DNA of 64,000 nucleotides from Ruminococcaceae bacterium UBA7080 (GCA_002493595.1 DKZG01000014.1:1-64000), one strand, 5' to 3'. Shown: positions 33,962 to 44,286, counted from the first letter of the stretch. The notes: a model not told the origin generated them from the letters alone. A program made the numbers and translations.

Positions 33962-34798
33962 ATGAAAGAGTTCAGAAAAAAACAAAAACGTCTTTACGCT
34001 TTTATGAAGGCACTGATTATAGTTGCTGCTATTTGTATTTTTATTTTTATAGGAATTAAACCTGCAGTTGCACAAGTAAGTACGGTCGCTGTAATGGTAT
34101 GCAATTATACTTGTGATTTTTTGATTCTATCGGCAATGGCAGTTCTTTTTATCTATTATTCAAAATATGGAAAGAGTGATGCATTTTTAACTTCTGTTGA
34201 AAATGAGCTTTCGGATGCCGGATACTATCTTACATCACGTGCAGAAAATACACAGAATGATTATGTAAATGCAGTTATACTTGATTTACAAAACTGCGGA
34301 TATTCTGTTAATCGGAATGTAGAAATTAATGAGCTTGAATTTGATTTTAAAGCTGAGAACAGAAAAGAATTTTTTTACTGCATAAAAACCGATAATGCAG
34401 ATAAAAATGATATTCTTGCTTATCTGGATTCTGTTATTTATGATATAACGGTAAAAAACCTGAAGCGAAAAGGCAATGCTGTAATTTGCTTTGTAACAGA
34501 TAAAGCTGAGGACGAAGCCATTGCATTAAGTAAAATGATTACACCGCTTGGTAAAAAGGAGCAAATTAAAATTGCTGTTGCTGTTTGTGAGTTATCCAGC
34601 AGAAGAGTTTATTTTCTCGGTAATATTAAAACAAAGTGCCAGCAGATGATTGCTAATTTTGTCATGAACTGTGATGTGCCGATTAAAGAACAGTACATAG
34701 GCAAAGAGAGGCTGCCCTTTCAGGTTGAACTGGAAGAGCATATGAAATCTTTTAATATTAAAGATTTTAAAGCCGGCAATTTTTATGCACATGAATAA
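33962..34798 (+). CDS. Membrane-anchored protein of unknown function
   Basis: A 278-residue protein not recognised. A basic N-terminus (about 11 residues with many Lys/Arg) is followed by two membrane helices (about 17-38 and 42-66), so the ends lie on the same side, probably inside. The C-terminal part (about 72-278) is soluble and mixed alpha/beta. Segment 124-142 has the order Glu126-x-Asp128 then CIK (140-142), which loosely recalls the core of PD-(D/E)XK nuclease folds such as Mrr-type domains, but the usual Glu before x-Lys is missing, so activity would be doubtful. It sits between ligA and murD, 23 bp after ligA, in the same transcript. Confidence 0.7.
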   Translation: MKEFRKKQKRLYAFMKALIIVAAICIFIFIGIKPAVAQVSTVAVMVCNYTCDFLILSAMAVLFIYYSKYGKSDAFLTSVENELSDAGYYLTSRAENTQNDYVNAVILDLQNCGYSVNRNVEINELEFDFKAENRKEFFYCIKTDNADKNDILAYLDSVIYDITVKNLKRKGNAVICFVTDKAEDEAIALSKMITPLGKKEQIKIAVAVCELSSRRVYFLGNIKTKCQQMIANFVMNCDVPIKEQYIGKERLPFQVELEEHMKSFNIKDFKAGNFYAHE

Positions 34799-34807
34799 GG
34801 AGTAAAT

Positions 34808-36238
34808 ATGAATAACAAAGCAAAATCTTATTTTGAAAATTTGAAAAGTAAAAAAGTTGCCTTTGTCGGAATGGGTGTGGCTAATGTGCCATGTGCAGAG
34901 TTCCTTGCACAGCAGGGTATTGAGGTTTACGCTTGTGACAGACGGGATAAAGAATATATAGGGGTCGAAATATGCCAAAGACTTGAATCACTTGGTGTAA
35001 ACTTCTCTTTAGGTGAGAATTATCTGGATATTTTGCCTGATATGGATTTGGTATTTCGTTCACATGGGATACTTCCGTTTCAGAATCCATGGATAGGGGA
35101 ATGCATTGAACGCGGCCAAACAGTTACAACAGAAATGGAAGTATTTTTTAAGCTTTGTCCATCAAAAATCATCGCTGTTACAGGTTCAAACGGCAAAACT
35201 ACTACAACAACACTTATATCTGAAATGCTTAAGCAGCAGGGCTATAACGTATATCTCGGCGGAAACATCGGCAAAGCGCTTATGCCGGAGCTTGAAACGA
35301 TTTGCGAAAATGATATTGCAGTTGTTGAATTGTCATCGTTCCAGCTTCTGACAATGGGTAATTTGCAGAATACGCCCGACATTGCGGTTGTAACAAATAT
35401 CGAATGTACGCATCAGGATCATCATATCAGTCTTGATGAATATGTTGATGCAAAGAGAAATATTTTAATTTATCAGAATTCTGATTGTATTACTGTTCTT
35501 AATGCTGATTGTGATTATTCAATCGGGAATAGGGTTTATCACGATATGAGATATGATGTCAGAGGCGAACTGTGTGAGTTTTCAGTCAGCCATCCTGTAA
35601 TCAAAGGTGCATATATGAAAGAGAGCGGTGAAATTGTTTATACAAATCATGGTGAAGAAACGTTTGTTATGAACAGGGATGATATTATCCTTCCCGGTAT
35701 GCATAATATTGAAAATTATTGTACGGCAATCAGTGCACTCTGGAATATTGTTGAACCTGATAATATGTTAAAAGTTGCCAAACAATTCGGCGGTGTTGAA
35801 CATAGGATTGAATTTGTGCGTGAATTTGACGGTGTAAAATATTATAACGATTCTATCGCAACATCACCATCTCGTGTCATAAGCGGACTCAGAGCCTTTG
35901 GCAGAAAGATTATTGTAATTATGGGCGGTTCCGATAAAGGAAATGATATAAGCGAAATGGTGCCGGATATACTTCAATATGTGAAGCTTCTTGTTTTAAA
36001 CGGAGCTACAGCCGATAAAATTTATAACACCATTATAGGCAGCAGTGAATATAAAAACAGTGATATAAATATAATAAAAACCGATACACTTGAAAATGCT
36101 TTATATGCAGCAAAACAAAATGCAGAGAACGGCGATATTGTTTCACTTTGTCCGGCATGTCCTGCATTTGATCAGTTTAAAACGTTTGAATACAGAGGCA
36201 GAAAATTTAAAGAACTTGTGAATGGATTTGATAAATGA
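34808..36238 (+). CDS. murD: UDP-N-acetylmuramoylalanine-D-glutamate ligase
   Basis: A 476-residue Mur ligase, a little longer than the usual 450. The ATP motif TGSNGKTTTTTL is at about 122-133, then NIECTHQDHH and the C-terminal domain with HRIEFVREFDGVKYYNDSIATSP. It adds D-glutamate to UDP-MurNAc-L-Ala in the cytoplasm. Isolated from the usual mra/mur cluster, next to DNA ligase. AAGGAG precedes ATG 34808; the end overlaps the next gene (ATGATG). Confidence 0.95.
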   Translation: MNNKAKSYFENLKSKKVAFVGMGVANVPCAEFLAQQGIEVYACDRRDKEYIGVEICQRLESLGVNFSLGENYLDILPDMDLVFRSHGILPFQNPWIGECIERGQTVTTEMEVFFKLCPSKIIAVTGSNGKTTTTTLISEMLKQQGYNVYLGGNIGKALMPELETICENDIAVVELSSFQLLTMGNLQNTPDIAVVTNIECTHQDHHISLDEYVDAKRNILIYQNSDCITVLNADCDYSIGNRVYHDMRYDVRGELCEFSVSHPVIKGAYMKESGEIVYTNHGEETFVMNRDDIILPGMHNIENYCTAISALWNIVEPDNMLKVAKQFGGVEHRIEFVREFDGVKYYNDSIATSPSRVISGLRAFGRKIIVIMGGSDKGNDISEMVPDILQYVKLLVLNGATADKIYNTIIGSSEYKNSDINIIKTDTLENALYAAKQNAENGDIVSLCPACPAFDQFKTFEYRGRKFKELVNGFDK

Positions 36239-37260
36239 TGAAAACAAATACACTTGAATTAATAAAAGAGCTGACACAGCCTGTAGGTGTATCCGGAAAA
36301 GAAGAAAATATTGCTTTGCTTTTAAAAGAAAAATTGCTGCCTTATGGTGATGTTTCAATAGATTCTATGAACAATGTATGCTGCACATTCGGTGAAGGTT
36401 ATCATTTTCTTTTAGATGCACATATTGATGAAATCGGAATGATTGTAACAGATATTACGGATGACGGATTTATAAAAATGTCAGCCTGCGGTGGAATTGA
36501 CACTCGCTTTCTGCCTGCAATGGAAGTTTCAATATGGGGCACAAAGGAAATAAAGGGCATAATATCTACCCTTCCGCCGCATTTGCAGACTGCTAATGAT
36601 GAAAAAAAATCCCCTAAACTCTCTGACCTCTCAATAGATACCGGTATGAAAAAGCAGGAGCTTGAAAACTTTGTTTCGCTTGGTGACAGAATTACGTTTA
36701 AGCGTAATTTTACACCGCTTCTTAATGGTCTTGTATCCTCATCCTGTCTTGATGACAGGGCAGGTGTTGCAGCCATACTGCTTTCTCTTGAGGAATTGAA
36801 AAAATTGCCATGCAAGATTACGGTTATGTTTTCGTCTCAGGAGGAAGTCGGCACCAGGGGAGCAAAAACAGGCGCATGGAGCAAAAATTGTGATGAAGCT
36901 ATAGTTGTAGATGTTTCATTCGCCTTAACCCCGGGCTGTGATAAGTCCGACTGCGGTGAAATTTCAAAAGGCGCAATGATCGGGTTTTCACCTACTATTG
37001 ATGCTGATATATCAAAGCAGCTTGTAAATATAGCAAAAATGAAAGCTATCCCATATCAGTGTGAGATTATGTCAGGCAGAACCGGAACAAATGCCGATGT
37101 TATTGCCGTTTGTGAAAAGGGCATAAAAACGGCTCTTATTTCAATTCCTGAAAAGTATATGCATCAAAGAGTTGAAGTTGTCGATATTGAAGATGTCGAA
37201 AATGTTTCAAAACTGATATGTGCTTATATTTCAGAAAGGAGCAACGAAATAAATGCTTAA
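36235..37260 (+). CDS. M42 family metallopeptidase (first of two)
   Basis: A 341-residue M42 aminopeptidase-like protein (TET/glutamyl aminopeptidase family). The metal site is seen in DAHIDEIGMIVTDI (His and Asp), LDDRAGVA (Asp), SSQEEVGTRGA (Glu-Glu) and a late His in YMHQRVEVV. It removes amino acids from peptide N-termini; substrate unknown. ATG 36235 overlaps the murD stop; an adjacent ATG 36238 would start one codon later. It overlaps its paralogue by eight bases. Confidence 0.88.
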   Translation: MMKTNTLELIKELTQPVGVSGKEENIALLLKEKLLPYGDVSIDSMNNVCCTFGEGYHFLLDAHIDEIGMIVTDITDDGFIKMSACGGIDTRFLPAMEVSIWGTKEIKGIISTLPPHLQTANDEKKSPKLSDLSIDTGMKKQELENFVSLGDRITFKRNFTPLLNGLVSSSCLDDRAGVAAILLSLEELKKLPCKITVMFSSQEEVGTRGAKTGAWSKNCDEAIVVDVSFALTPGCDKSDCGEISKGAMIGFSPTIDADISKQLVNIAKMKAIPYQCEIMSGRTGTNADVIAVCEKGIKTALISIPEKYMHQRVEVVDIEDVENVSKLICAYISERSNEINA

Positions 37261-38254
37261 AACACTTTGCAGTCTTAACGGCACCTCCGGTGATGAGAAA
37301 AATGTAAGAGAATATATTCTTAATGAAATAAAAGATTATTGCGAGTACACGGTTGATAATCTCGGCTCCGTTATTGCTTTTAAAAAGGGTAATAATATAC
37401 CTGCAAAAAAAGTTATGTTCTCAGCACATATGGACGAGGTTGGATTTATTATAACCGATATAGATGAGAACGGATATCTGTCCTTTCGTACAGTGGGAGG
37501 TATAGATAATAAAGTAATAGCCGACAGGGTTGTGACCGTAAATTCAGTCAATGGCGTTATCGGTTTAAAACCTGTTCATATGCTGGAAAAGGATCAAAAA
37601 GAAACTGCACCTGATATTAAGTTAATGAAAATTGATATAGGTGCTAACAGTAAAGAGGATGCACTGCAATATGTTCATCCGGGTGACTATGCTTATTTTA
37701 AATCCGATTATTGTGAATTTGGTAATGGTTATATCAAATCAAAAGCACTGGATGATCGAATCGGCTGCATGCTTTTAATTGAACTAATTAAATCTGATTT
37801 GGATTATGATACTTATTTTTGTTTTAATGTTCAGGAAGAGGTAGGTTTGCGAGGTGCTATGTGCACATCGTATGCAGTTCAAAGTGACATCTCAATCGTA
37901 CTTGAAGCGACAACAGCGGCAGATTTGTGCAGTGTCACCGGCGGGGACAGAGTATGTGTTCTGGGCAATGGCGGCGTAGTTTCCTTTATGGACGGAAGAA
38001 CAATTTATGATAATTCACTTTATCGTTTGGCAATGAAGACGGCAAAAGACAATAATATTAAGGTTCAAACAAAAACGGCAATTGCCGGCGGAAATGATGC
38101 CGGTGCAATTCAAAGCAGCGGAAAGGGAAGTCGTGTTCTTGCTGTTTCTTTACCTTGCAGATATATTCACTCGGCAGCGAGCGTTGTAAAGGAATCCGAT
38201 ATTTGTGAAACAAAAAGACTTTTAAAGGCACTTTTACCAAAACTATATGATTGA
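37253..38254 (+). CDS. M42 family metallopeptidase (second of two)
   Basis: A 333-residue paralogue of the preceding protein. Metal-binding landmarks are SAHMDEVGFIITDI, ALDDRIGC, NVQEEVGLRGA and YIHSAASVV. Sequence between motifs differs enough that the two probably have different peptide preferences, or form mixed assemblies. Eight bases overlap on each side with its neighbours, so the translation of the pair and the GNAT gene is coupled. Confidence 0.88.
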   Translation: MLKTLCSLNGTSGDEKNVREYILNEIKDYCEYTVDNLGSVIAFKKGNNIPAKKVMFSAHMDEVGFIITDIDENGYLSFRTVGGIDNKVIADRVVTVNSVNGVIGLKPVHMLEKDQKETAPDIKLMKIDIGANSKEDALQYVHPGDYAYFKSDYCEFGNGYIKSKALDDRIGCMLLIELIKSDLDYDTYFCFNVQEEVGLRGAMCTSYAVQSDISIVLEATTAADLCSVTGGDRVCVLGNGGVVSFMDGRTIYDNSLYRLAMKTAKDNNIKVQTKTAIAGGNDAGAIQSSGKGSRVLAVSLPCRYIHSAASVVKESDICETKRLLKALLPKLYD

Positions 38255-38969
38255 AAAAATTAATGATATAAATCAGCTTGTTGGTTTTTTTAAAGATGAT
38301 ATTTATTATATAAGAATTATGTCCCTCATAAAGGCCTATGGCTGCAGCTACGATTTTGCTGTCTTTTATATGCAGATAGATGACAACAACAGAATAACAG
38401 CCATAATTTCAAGACTTGACGGGGATTTTACATTATGCTTCCATGATGAAAGCGACTTGGACGAGCTTGTACAATTTTTTACTTTGGCCGGATTTTCTGC
38501 TTTGTTGGCAGACAGCAGCTTTGTTTTGCCCAGTCCGTATGATGAAGGTATTGTTATGAGATCGTGTAAAAAAGTTGAATTTCCGGTGCAATATACACAA
38601 ATTGACAGATTTCCCAAATTGATGGAGCTGTATAATTTTGTTGATTATGATACGCTTGATTTTGAAGCTTGGTATGTTGATATAAGCCATCGCATCCGCC
38701 ATGACTGTGCGCGTGCTTATACACTCAATATCAACGGTGAAATTATATCAAGCGGTATTTTCTCATCCATTTATAATGGTGACGTGATTCTGTCTGCTGT
38801 TCGTACATCGCCTGAATTCAGACACCTTGGTTATGCTTCGCAGCTTATCAGCGAGATGATGAGTGATATTACCGGTCGGGTTTATTTAATGCGCGAGCAG
38901 TCCTTAAATGAGAGCTTTTATAAAAAGCTTGGCTTTGAAAATATAGGAAATTGGAGAATGTATAAATGA
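38247..38969 (+). CDS. GNAT family acetyltransferase
   Basis: A 240-residue protein with a GNAT domain in the C-terminal half: VILSAVRTSPEFRHLGYASQLISEMM is the acetyl-CoA binding region (R-x-x-G-x-A variant), and SFYKKLGFENIGNWRMYK the usual ending. The N-terminal 100 residues are unassigned. Acceptor unknown. Starts in an eight-base overlap with the second M42 gene and ends in an ATGA overlap with the next gene. Confidence 0.78.
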   Translation: MIEKINDINQLVGFFKDDIYYIRIMSLIKAYGCSYDFAVFYMQIDDNNRITAIISRLDGDFTLCFHDESDLDELVQFFTLAGFSALLADSSFVLPSPYDEGIVMRSCKKVEFPVQYTQIDRFPKLMELYNFVDYDTLDFEAWYVDISHRIRHDCARAYTLNINGEIISSGIFSSIYNGDVILSAVRTSPEFRHLGYASQLISEMMSDITGRVYLMREQSLNESFYKKLGFENIGNWRMYK

Positions 38970-40228
38970 TACCTTTTTTTAAAATAAGTGAAAGAATTGA
39001 AGTGGCTTCACAAAAAGCATTAAAACTTTGCGAAGAACAGTTTAACTACATAAATCATGTTACTGAATTTAATCAGCTTAAAGTTCAAAAGGCGTTTATT
39101 GATAATGGTGTTTCCGAAAGTCATTTCAATTCAAGTACGGGATATGGTTACAATGACCGTGGCAGAGATACATTAGATAAGGTATGGGCACAGGTTTTCG
39201 GTACGGAAGATGCAATAGTAAGACATAATTTTACCTGTGGAACGCATACCCTTGCTACTGCACTTTTCGGCGTTTTGAGACCGGGAAATAAAATGCTTTG
39301 TGTTACAGGCACCCCTTATGACACGATTCACAGCGTCATAGGCATAAGCGGTGAGGGGATGGGCTCCCTTAAAGATTTCCAAATAGAATATGAGCAGGTT
39401 CCTTTAAAGAATGATCGCCTTGACTATGATGCCATTGAAAAGTCTGTCGACAGCAGTGTTACCATGGTTTATATTCAGCGAAGCAGGGGATATGAGCTTC
39501 GTCCCAGTCTCAGTGTTGAAGAGATTGAAAGAGTTTGTGAAATATCAAAGAAAAAGAATCCCAATGTAATCGTAATGGTTGACAATTGCTATGGCGAATT
39601 CACAGAAAAACGAGAGCCCGGAGAAGTGGGAGCCGATTTAATTGCAGGTTCGCTTATCAAAAATGCCGGCGGCGGTATTGCATCTACCGGCGGATATATT
39701 GCCGGTAAAAAGGAGCTTGTAGAAAAATGTGCCTACAGACTGACTACACCCGGTCTCGGTAAAGAGGTAGGTGCAACACTCGGACATAACAGGGAACTTT
39801 ATATGGGACTTTTCTTTGCACCGCATACTGTTGGAGAGGCTCTTAAAAGTTCAGTTTTTATATCGGCTTTATTTGAGTCTTTTGGTTATAAAGTAACACC
39901 AAGATATCATGAAATCAGACACGACATTGTTCAGTCATTAGGACTTGAAAATGAAGAAAGTCTTGTAGCTTTTTGTCAGGGAATTCAAAGCGGAAGTCCT
40001 ATTGACAGCTTTGTTTCACCTGTTCCGTGGGATATGCCGGGATATGACAGTAAAGTTGTTATGGCTGCAGGAGCTTTTACATTGGGGTCTTCTATTGAAT
40101 TGTCTGCCGACGCTCCTATAAGAGAGCCGTTTTACGCATGGATACAAGGAGGTCTTAATTTTCACAGTGCAAAGATTTGTGCACTTCTTGCAGCACAGCA
40201 GATGGAAGATAAGGGGTTATTAAAATGA
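38966..40228 (+). CDS. Methionine gamma-lyase family protein (aluminium-resistance/YnbB type)
   Basis: A 420-residue fold type I pyridoxal-phosphate enzyme of the family annotated as methionine gamma-lyase-related or aluminium resistance protein. Clues: STGYGYNDRGRDTLDKVWAQVFG, the cofactor-region RHNFTCGTHTLATALFG, VDNCYGEFTE, and the cofactor Lys in AGSLIKNAGGGIASTGG. The family acts on cysteine/methionine-type substrates, but in vivo reactions are not settled. Linked to both neighbours by ATGA overlaps. Confidence 0.85.
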   Translation: MIPFFKISERIEVASQKALKLCEEQFNYINHVTEFNQLKVQKAFIDNGVSESHFNSSTGYGYNDRGRDTLDKVWAQVFGTEDAIVRHNFTCGTHTLATALFGVLRPGNKMLCVTGTPYDTIHSVIGISGEGMGSLKDFQIEYEQVPLKNDRLDYDAIEKSVDSSVTMVYIQRSRGYELRPSLSVEEIERVCEISKKKNPNVIVMVDNCYGEFTEKREPGEVGADLIAGSLIKNAGGGIASTGGYIAGKKELVEKCAYRLTTPGLGKEVGATLGHNRELYMGLFFAPHTVGEALKSSVFISALFESFGYKVTPRYHEIRHDIVQSLGLENEESLVAFCQGIQSGSPIDSFVSPVPWDMPGYDSKVVMAAGAFTLGSSIELSADAPIREPFYAWIQGGLNFHSAKICALLAAQQMEDKGLLK

Positions 40229-40950
40229 GTGATTATAATTTTGAGGGGATAAAATCCGATAGTATTCAGCTTTTATGTGAGAATTGTTTTAAGGATTCAA
40301 AAGCCTTTTATGAGGAGCATAAGGAGGATCTGAAGCAGGGAATAACCGTTCCTATGCGCCAAATCATGCTTGATTTAAGCGAACTTATGCTGGATATAGA
40401 CGACATGATGATGACAGATCCTGTCAGATCTGTATCGCGTATCTACAGAGATACAAGAGGAAACAGAAATAAAATTAAATATAGAGAAAATTTGTGGATG
40501 TTTTTCAGAAGATATAAAAACGAATTTCCGGGTGCGCCATTCTATTTTTTTGAATTTTTCCCGGATAGATTTGGATATGGCGTGGTATTTTGGCTGTATC
40601 GGCAGTCTTATTTTAAAGAGGTTCATAAATACATTTTAAAGCATCCTGCCAGATGGCTTGAGGCAGTTAAAGCTTGTGAAGATGCAGGATTGGTGTACGA
40701 GTGCCGTGATGTTTATAAAAAGGATTTGTACCCTGACGCACCGAAAGAGCTTAAGCCTTATCTTCAGGCCAAAAATATATCATTCTGCTACTATTGTGAA
40801 GATTTGTCCAGAATAGCAAAGCCTTCTCTTATCGATGAATTAAAGCAGGCTTTTGAAACTGCACGTCCTATGTACGAATTCTTTATTGATGTTTATGAAA
40901 AAATGATGAGCGATGGCTTAATTAAACCCGAGGATTATTACAGAAGGTAA
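40225..40950 (+). CDS. DUF2461 family protein
   Basis: A 241-residue protein of the DUF2461 (TIGR02453) type by pattern: an early FYEEHKEDLKQGITVPMRQIM, then SVSRIYRDTRGNRNKIKYRENLWMFFRR, then FYFFEFFPDRFGYGVVFW. No membrane segments. Its function is not established; I would not invent one. Starts at an ATGA overlap with the preceding gene and ends 6 bp before addB. Confidence 0.75.
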   Translation: MSDYNFEGIKSDSIQLLCENCFKDSKAFYEEHKEDLKQGITVPMRQIMLDLSELMLDIDDMMMTDPVRSVSRIYRDTRGNRNKIKYRENLWMFFRRYKNEFPGAPFYFFEFFPDRFGYGVVFWLYRQSYFKEVHKYILKHPARWLEAVKACEDAGLVYECRDVYKKDLYPDAPKELKPYLQAKNISFCYYCEDLSRIAKPSLIDELKQAFETARPMYEFFIDVYEKMMSDGLIKPEDYYRR

Positions 40951-40956
40951 CCATTT

Positions 40957-43900
40957 ATGCTTAAAATAGTTTTCGGCCGTTCAGGCTACGGAAAAACAGA
41001 ATATGTGTTTCATTCCATAAAAGAACTGGTTAGACAGGATATTTCCGATATTTTGCTTTTAACACCTGAGCAGTATTCCCTTGTAAGTGAAAGACGTTTG
41101 CTTTGTGAACTTGGTGAAAGCAAAATCGCAAATGTTGATAATTCCTCTTTTTCGCGCATAAGCGATGCAGTTAAGAGAAAATATGGTTCTTACGGCATTC
41201 CTGTTTTATCTAAAGGCGGCAAAGCAGTTTTAATGATGCAGGCAATAGAAAGCTCAAAGGAAAGCCTCTCTATTTTCAGTAAAAATCTTGACTCGGCAGC
41301 TTTTGTTCGTTCCATGATTAAGATTTATGATGAGATGAAGTCATGTAATCTTAACGGCAGTGAAATTATGTCGCTTTCTGCCGGTATAAAAAATAATGCT
41401 TTAATGAAAAAGCTTAATGATATTGCACTGATTATGAATACATATGAGCATATGATTGCCGACAGATATCTTGACAGTGCCGATGAGCTTACACGTCTTT
41501 ATGAAAAAATTAAGGATAAAAAATATTTTGCCGAAAAAACTGTATTTATTGATGGGTTTAACGGCTTTGTGGCTCAGGAATATAAAATTCTCGAGCTGAT
41601 TATTAATGAGGCTGATTCCGTTACAATAACACTGTGTGCAAATTCTTTTGATACTGACGATGAATTCAGTTTGTTTAGTTATGTAAATCGATCAGCAGCA
41701 ATATTGAAAAAAATTGCAGATAAAGCAAATATAAAATGCGAAACTCTGCTGCTTGATAAGAATTACAGAGCCAAAACCAGCGGTATAGCTGCTGTTGAAA
41801 AAAATTTATTCTCACAGGAGAATATCGATTTATGTGAAGACGGCGAAAGTGTTAAGCTCTATTGTGCTAAAAGCATAACAGATGAATGCTGTGAAACTTC
41901 AAGACAAATAAGAAGGCTGCTCAGAAAAGGATACAGAGCCAATGAAATAGCCGTAATTGTGCGAGATATTGATAAGTACAGGGACGAGCTTTCGGCAGCA
42001 TTTAAAAAATATGAAATTCCGTTTTTTAATGATGAACGACAACCGATTAAGTGTCAGCCTATTGTGGTTTTTATCGAGTATTTGTTAAGATGCATAAATT
42101 ATTCCTTCAGAAGTGATGATATTTTAAGTCTTGCAAAAACAGGACTCGTTGATATTGATGATAAAGATATAAATTTATTAGAAAATTATGTTTACTTATG
42201 GAGCATAAACGGAATGAAATGGACAAAACCGTTTGAAAATTCCACAAAAGGCTTTGTCAGTGAAATGGACAGCAGTGACAGTGCTCTACTTGCTTCAATC
42301 AACAAAACAAGAGAAAAGCTTATTGCACCTCTTGTTAACTTTAAAAAGGCAGTCAAAAAAGCAAATGCACTTGAAATCTGCCGCTGGATTTATTATACGC
42401 TGACAGCATATAAGGCAGATAAAAAAATATCCGAAAATGCTGCTGAACTTTCTAAAGCAGGCTGCCATACGCTTGCATTTCAGCAGGGCGCTGTTTGGGA
42501 TATGGTTATGGAAATTCTCAGTACCCTTCCTGATATTCTTGGCGTCAATGTAATAAAACCGAAAGAGTTTGCAAAGCTTTTTTCAATTGTTATCTCAACA
42601 GAAGATTTAGGTACTTTACCGTCAGGAATTGATAATGTTCAAATCGGTCAGGCTGACAGAATAAGAACAGATAATCCCAAAGCTGTTTTTGTGCTGGGGG
42701 CAAATGAAGGTGAATTTCCTCAGGCAATAACCGGCGGAGGGTTACTTTCCGAAAGCGACAGAAGAATACTCCTTGAAAATGATTTTAAGCTTTATTCCTA
42801 TGGCGAAATTCTTAATATTCAGGAAAAGTATTTTGCTTACATGGCTTGTTCTGCAGCTTCTGAAATGCTGTTTATATCGTATAAAGGAAGTGCAAAAGAT
42901 GCTGCACCATCCGATATAGTTCTTGCGATCAAAAGTATTTTTTCCAATATGAATGCATATTCCTTATCGGATATTCAGGAAATGGATTTAATTGAAACCC
43001 GAAGAAATGCTTTTGAGTTAATGAGTGAAAAATATTTTGTCAATACTGCATTTTATTCATCTTTAAAGGATTACTTTAAAGATGATGAGCACTTTAATGG
43101 TGTTAAGGCACTCGCCGAGAATGATGATGCAAAAATCAATAATCATGCACTTGCTACATCTTTATTTCACTATGATATGTTCATTTCAGCATCAAGGATT
43201 GAAGATTTTTATAATTGCTCTTTCAGATATTTTTGTAAATTCGGTCTGAATGCGTTTAAACGGGAACGGGCGGAAATTAATCCTATGCAAAGAGGTACAT
43301 TAATTCATTATGTGCTTGAAAAAATATTATCTGAATATGGCAGTCATGAGCTTTCTCAAATGCCTGAATCCGATATTAAAACGATGGTAGATAAATACCT
43401 GTCAGAATATTTTAAAACACAGATGGGCAATATCGCAGATGTTTCTATAAGATTTAAGTACAATTATAACAGACTGTCAAAGTTGATTTACGGTGTTGTT
43501 TTTCATTTGGCCAAAGAGTTTTCACAGTGCGATTTTGAAGCGAAAGCCTTTGAACTTAATATTGACAAAGACGCACCGGTTAAGCCCTTTGTTCTTGATC
43601 TTGAAGACGGCGGAACAATTCAAATCCGCGGTTCGATTGACAGAGTTGACATGTTTGAAAAAAACAATCAAAAATATGTTCGTGTTGTGGATTATAAGTC
43701 CGGAAGCAAGCTTTTTAATCTGTCAGATATAATGTATGGTCTCAACCTTCAGATGCTTATTTATCTTTTTTCTATCAGTGAGGATAAAAGGTCTGCGTTT
43801 AACGCCGTACCGGCAGGTGTTCTTTATATGCACGCGTCAAGAAATGTGTTTAGTTTTGATTCACACAAAGAAGCTGCTGTCGCATTGCGAACGGAAGAAT

Positions 43901-44286
43901 TAAACTCATTTAAAATGAAGGGGATTGTAATATCCGATTTTGACGGTGAGCTTGCTATTGCTATGGAGCATGATTTAAATGGTGAATTTATTCCCGTAAA
44001 AATGAAAAAAAACGGTGAACTGACAGGGCAGCTTGCAAGCCTTCAGGAGCTTGGCCGTATGCAGCAAAAGGTTAACAGCCTAATCGTTCAAATGGGTATG
44101 GATTTACATATGGGAAAAATAAGCAGAAATCCCGTTAAAAACAAAACGCATAAATCAACCTGTGATTTCTGTGATTATGTTGATGTTTGCGCAAATGTGA
44201 AAAATATTGAGCATCGAATTGTTCCCGATTTAACAGATTCGCAGGTAAAAGAGATTCTAGCAAAGGAGTATGGTGAAAATGCCTGA
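40957..44286 (+). CDS. addB: ATP-dependent helicase/deoxyribonuclease subunit B
   Basis: An 1109-residue AddB. Walker A FGRSGYGKTEY is near residue 5. The C-terminal nuclease domain has DYKSGSK, and the four cysteines of the iron-sulfur cluster are C754 and C1069xxC1072xxxxxC1078, the same spacing as in Bacillus AddB. With AddA it resects double-strand breaks for RecA. ATG 40957 follows AGAAGG. The end overlaps addA by eight bases. Confidence 0.96.
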   Translation: MLKIVFGRSGYGKTEYVFHSIKELVRQDISDILLLTPEQYSLVSERRLLCELGESKIANVDNSSFSRISDAVKRKYGSYGIPVLSKGGKAVLMMQAIESSKESLSIFSKNLDSAAFVRSMIKIYDEMKSCNLNGSEIMSLSAGIKNNALMKKLNDIALIMNTYEHMIADRYLDSADELTRLYEKIKDKKYFAEKTVFIDGFNGFVAQEYKILELIINEADSVTITLCANSFDTDDEFSLFSYVNRSAAILKKIADKANIKCETLLLDKNYRAKTSGIAAVEKNLFSQENIDLCEDGESVKLYCAKSITDECCETSRQIRRLLRKGYRANEIAVIVRDIDKYRDELSAAFKKYEIPFFNDERQPIKCQPIVVFIEYLLRCINYSFRSDDILSLAKTGLVDIDDKDINLLENYVYLWSINGMKWTKPFENSTKGFVSEMDSSDSALLASINKTREKLIAPLVNFKKAVKKANALEICRWIYYTLTAYKADKKISENAAELSKAGCHTLAFQQGAVWDMVMEILSTLPDILGVNVIKPKEFAKLFSIVISTEDLGTLPSGIDNVQIGQADRIRTDNPKAVFVLGANEGEFPQAITGGGLLSESDRRILLENDFKLYSYGEILNIQEKYFAYMACSAASEMLFISYKGSAKDAAPSDIVLAIKSIFSNMNAYSLSDIQEMDLIETRRNAFELMSEKYFVNTAFYSSLKDYFKDDEHFNGVKALAENDDAKINNHALATSLFHYDMFISASRIEDFYNCSFRYFCKFGLNAFKRERAEINPMQRGTLIHYVLEKILSEYGSHELSQMPESDIKTMVDKYLSEYFKTQMGNIADVSIRFKYNYNRLSKLIYGVVFHLAKEFSQCDFEAKAFELNIDKDAPVKPFVLDLEDGGTIQIRGSIDRVDMFEKNNQKYVRVVDYKSGSKLFNLSDIMYGLNLQMLIYLFSISEDKRSAFNAVPAGVLYMHASRNVFSFDSHKEAAVALRTEELNSFKMKGIVISDFDGELAIAMEHDLNGEFIPVKMKKNGELTGQLASLQELGRMQQKVNSLIVQMGMDLHMGKISRNPVKNKTHKSTCDFCDYVDVCANVKNIEHRIVPDLTDSQVKEILAKEYGENA

